Below are positions 62,267 through 64,000 of a stretch of DNA of 64,000 nucleotides, piece after piece. Source of the stretch: Fluviispira multicolorata (GTDB taxonomy: Bacteria; Bdellovibrionota_B; Oligoflexia; Silvanigrellales; Silvanigrellaceae); NCBI RefSeq assembly GCF_009208585.1, contig NZ_WFLN01000005.1, positions 579,470-643,469 on the forward strand, in the 5' to 3' direction. Numbering within the stretch: position 1 is the first letter of the stretch; each line of letters begins with the position of its first letter. The notes under the pieces are model-generated. The model was not told where the DNA came from. It saw only the letters and a program-made list of their open reading frames with translations, and did not search any database. The position numbers and the translations under genes are program-made.

Positions 62267-62633
62267 TTTTTACACCTTGATAAAAGCTCTTATTGCTGAG
62301 TACTATGGTTATTTTTGACTTTGATTATAGTTTAATAAGTTACTGTATCTTAATTAGAGTAGATTTATTTAATAGCAATATTTATTTACATATTTAAAAT
62401 AAACTTAAAAAATTGAGTAGATTAGAATAACAAAAAATTGAATTCATAAATAATATTATATGGCTCTATATCATTTACCAATTTGATTATTAAATTTTTT
62501 AAAAAAATTTGTCAATAAAAAAAATTTGATTTAATGTAATATTTTAAAAATACTGATTTACTTATAAAATTATTGTATAAATTAAAAAAATACTTATTTT
62601 ATACCTTCAAACATCTAAAAAAGTGAGGTCGTC
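62267..62633. other. AT-rich divergent region upstream of cas3
   Basis: 367 bases, extremely AT-rich. A TATAAA at 62576-62581 could be a -10 for cas3, but no good -35 is placed. No repeat or array unit is seen here. Confidence 0.4.
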
Positions 62634-64000
62634 ATGTCTTTAACAAATTCTGATGAAATTAATAGAGAAATCTTTTTAGGTTGGGCAAAAATAAAAAGAG
62701 AGAAAAATGACAAAGAAAAAAAAGGGAAAATTTTAAATGAATTTCATTCCGTTATTTATCATCTTTTAGATGCAGGGGCTTGTGCATATGAGATCTTAAA
62801 CCGCGAACCTCGAATGATTGAAAGTATATGTGGTTCTTTTCTTAAAATATATTCGCAAAATACATGTCAAAAAATTCTTTCTTTTTTTGTAGCAATCCAT
62901 GATTTAGGGAAGCTTTCTCCTGTATTTCAATCCCTAATTGGAATAAAAAATAAAGATCATATTTCTTTACAACAGTGGAAAGGGAAAACTCAATTTTGGC
63001 AACAAATTGAACGAGGCTTTCATATTGAAAAAAGAATTTGCCATGGCTATATAAGCTCTTATACACTTTTAGATTATTTTTTTTCAATAAACCCGCTGTT
63101 GAACTATAAATCTTATCCTATTCGTTTTGCAATTGCAGCAGGTCACCATCATGATAAATTAAATGGAATACCTACAGAAAAGTTCGAGAAGTGGAATAAT
63201 TTTAGCTTCTATGAATTTACTCAGAGAAGTTTTGGAGACGATGAGTGGCAAAGCTTAAGAATGAGTGTCATGGAAAATGTTTGGAATATTATTGTTGGTG
63301 AAGAATTAAAGCTTGAGAGTTTTATATTAGAAAATATTTCAGATAGCGATGAAATTAAATACCAAAATGATTTACAATTTGCAGGTTTTGCTTGTGCTGC
63401 AGATTGGATTGCATCAAACGAAGATTATTTTAATTATTGTTCAACTCCTTGTGATTATAATGGACTCATTGAGTATTTCCATTGTAAGCGAAGGCAAGCA
63501 AGTGCAGTTCTTTCGGGTAATATTTTTTGGGGAAATCAAAATTCGAAATATTTCACATTTTCTGATTTTAAAGACATATTTCATTTTTCACCCCGATCTT
63601 TTCAAGAAGATGTTTTAAAATTTGTTGAAAAAGCAAAGAACCCTTCTCTTGTTATATTAGAAGCCCCAATGGGAATGGGAAAAACCGAAGCAGCCCTTTC
63701 TTTTTTAATGTCCCCTTTTTCAAAGCAAAGTAGAGGTTTATATTTTGCTTTACCCACTCAAGCAACGAGCAATCAAATGTATGGACGTATTAATTCTATT
63801 CTAAATTATTTTTTTGGAGAAAAAAATATAACAGTCCAAAATCAGTTGATGCATGCAAATAAAAAATGGAACGATGTTTATTTAGATACTTTATTGAGCT
63901 TGAATAATGATGAAATTCAAAAATCAAATTTAAATAATTCTTGTGAAGAAGTGTATGAAAGTGATTACGATGATGATTATTTTAAAGAAGATCTTTCTGG
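62634..64000 (+). CDS. cas3: CRISPR-associated helicase/nuclease Cas3 (3' end outside window)
   Basis: Cas3 unwinds and degrades DNA marked by a type I Cascade complex. The frame is open from ATG 62634 (AGTGAGG nine bases before it) to the last base, 455 codons. The N-terminal HD nuclease shows FHSVIYHLLDAGACA (37-51), IHDLGK (88-93), GHHHDK (170-175) and CAADWIAS (254-261; Asp257), the full metal-binding set. Then the helicase begins: Walker A LEAPMGMGKTEAAL (342-355) and FALPTQATSNQMYGR (371-385), the Cas3 motif Ia. The HD-first fused order and these motifs fit types I-C, I-E or I-B/U; the I-E-like repeats at 33.2 kb favour I-E. Cascade genes should lie beyond 64 kb. Confidence 0.93.
   Translation, partial: MSLTNSDEINREIFLGWAKIKREKNDKEKKGKILNEFHSVIYHLLDAGACAYEILNREPRMIESICGSFLKIYSQNTCQKILSFFVAIHDLGKLSPVFQSLIGIKNKDHISLQQWKGKTQFWQQIERGFHIEKRICHGYISSYTLLDYFFSINPLLNYKSYPIRFAIAAGHHHDKLNGIPTEKFEKWNNFSFYEFTQRSFGDDEWQSLRMSVMENVWNIIVGEELKLESFILENISDSDEIKYQNDLQFAGFACAADWIASNEDYFNYCSTPCDYNGLIEYFHCKRRQASAVLSGNIFWGNQNSKYFTFSDFKDIFHFSPRSFQEDVLKFVEKAKNPSLVILEAPMGMGKTEAALSFLMSPFSKQSRGLYFALPTQATSNQMYGRINSILNYFFGEKNITVQNQLMHANKKWNDVYLDTLLSLNNDEIQKSNLNNSCEEVYESDYDDDYFKEDLS

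Noticed and set aside
62842..63618. Short ORFs on both strands within 62842-63618
   Set aside because: They lie inside the continuous cas3 frame that carries all HD and helicase motifs.

Overview
This is a 64 kb chromosomal window from an AT-rich (by eye about one third GC) Gram-negative bacterium. Outer-envelope genes (lptF/lptG, a beta-barrel protein, several lipoproteins) show a diderm. The many secreted or lipid-anchored orphan proteins, GDSL and LRR proteins, a histone H1-like protein and a Cas3 suggest a deep-branching former deltaproteobacterium of the Bdellovibrionota/Oligoflexia type, perhaps Silvanigrellales. That placement is inference from gene content only. I see no rRNA, tRNA, transposase, integrase or phage gene, and no recognisable DNA-binding transcription factor.

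Layout. 1-2.2 kb: an HDOD signalling protein (cut by the window start) and two envelope proteins. 2.3-9.3 kb: an APC amino-acid permease, alaS, murJ and a free-Met-sulfoxide reductase. 9.4-11.5 kb: a Fur-box-controlled, apparently solitary NIS siderophore synthetase. 11.4-15.4 kb: alpha/beta hydrolase, photolyase, two free-standing PAS proteins and an FtsB-like protein. 15.5-21.4 kb: a translationally coupled minus-strand operon of recQ-like helicase, Lon-type AAA protease and an EpmA-like ligase. 21.5-28 kb: DUF3299 protein, a membrane/zinc-ribbon pair, lptF-lptG-pentapeptide protein, and gap. 28-32.8 kb: ATP-grasp ligase, an AT-hook histone-like protein, mutY and an aldehyde dehydrogenase homologue that has lost both catalytic residues. 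32.8-33.4 kb: a repeat-rich gap with a tiny degenerate CRISPR-like array whose repeats resemble type I-E.

34-38.7 kb: an EmrAB-type efflux operon with an unknown first gene, then Fe/Mn superoxide dismutase. 38.8-46 kb: an ABC-2 exporter pair, an FMN glutamate-synthase-like enzyme, a solute-binding protein, an MBL-fold protein and a second APC permease paralogous to the first. 46-49 kb: two lipoproteins, one a PF10023-type metallopeptidase. 49-53.6 kb: an MFS transporter and a leucine-dehydrogenase/EVE/thiolase operon that fits branched-chain amino acid or acyl-CoA catabolism. 53.7-58.5 kb: surface or secreted candidates (short M13-like peptidase, LRR protein, GDSL hydrolase). 59-62.3 kb: a Ski2-like helicase and a small orphan. 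62.6-64 kb: the 5' part of cas3, so a type I CRISPR-Cas operon should continue past the window edge.

The most interesting points are the cas3/degenerate-array pair 29 kb apart, the pseudo-aldehyde dehydrogenase, the lone Fur-regulated NIS synthetase with a leader ORF, the AT-hook protein with a terminator in its leader, the RecQ with its zinc motif moved to the extreme C-terminus, the EpmA with an extra N-terminal domain, and a short GC-rich structured island at about 50.4 kb.
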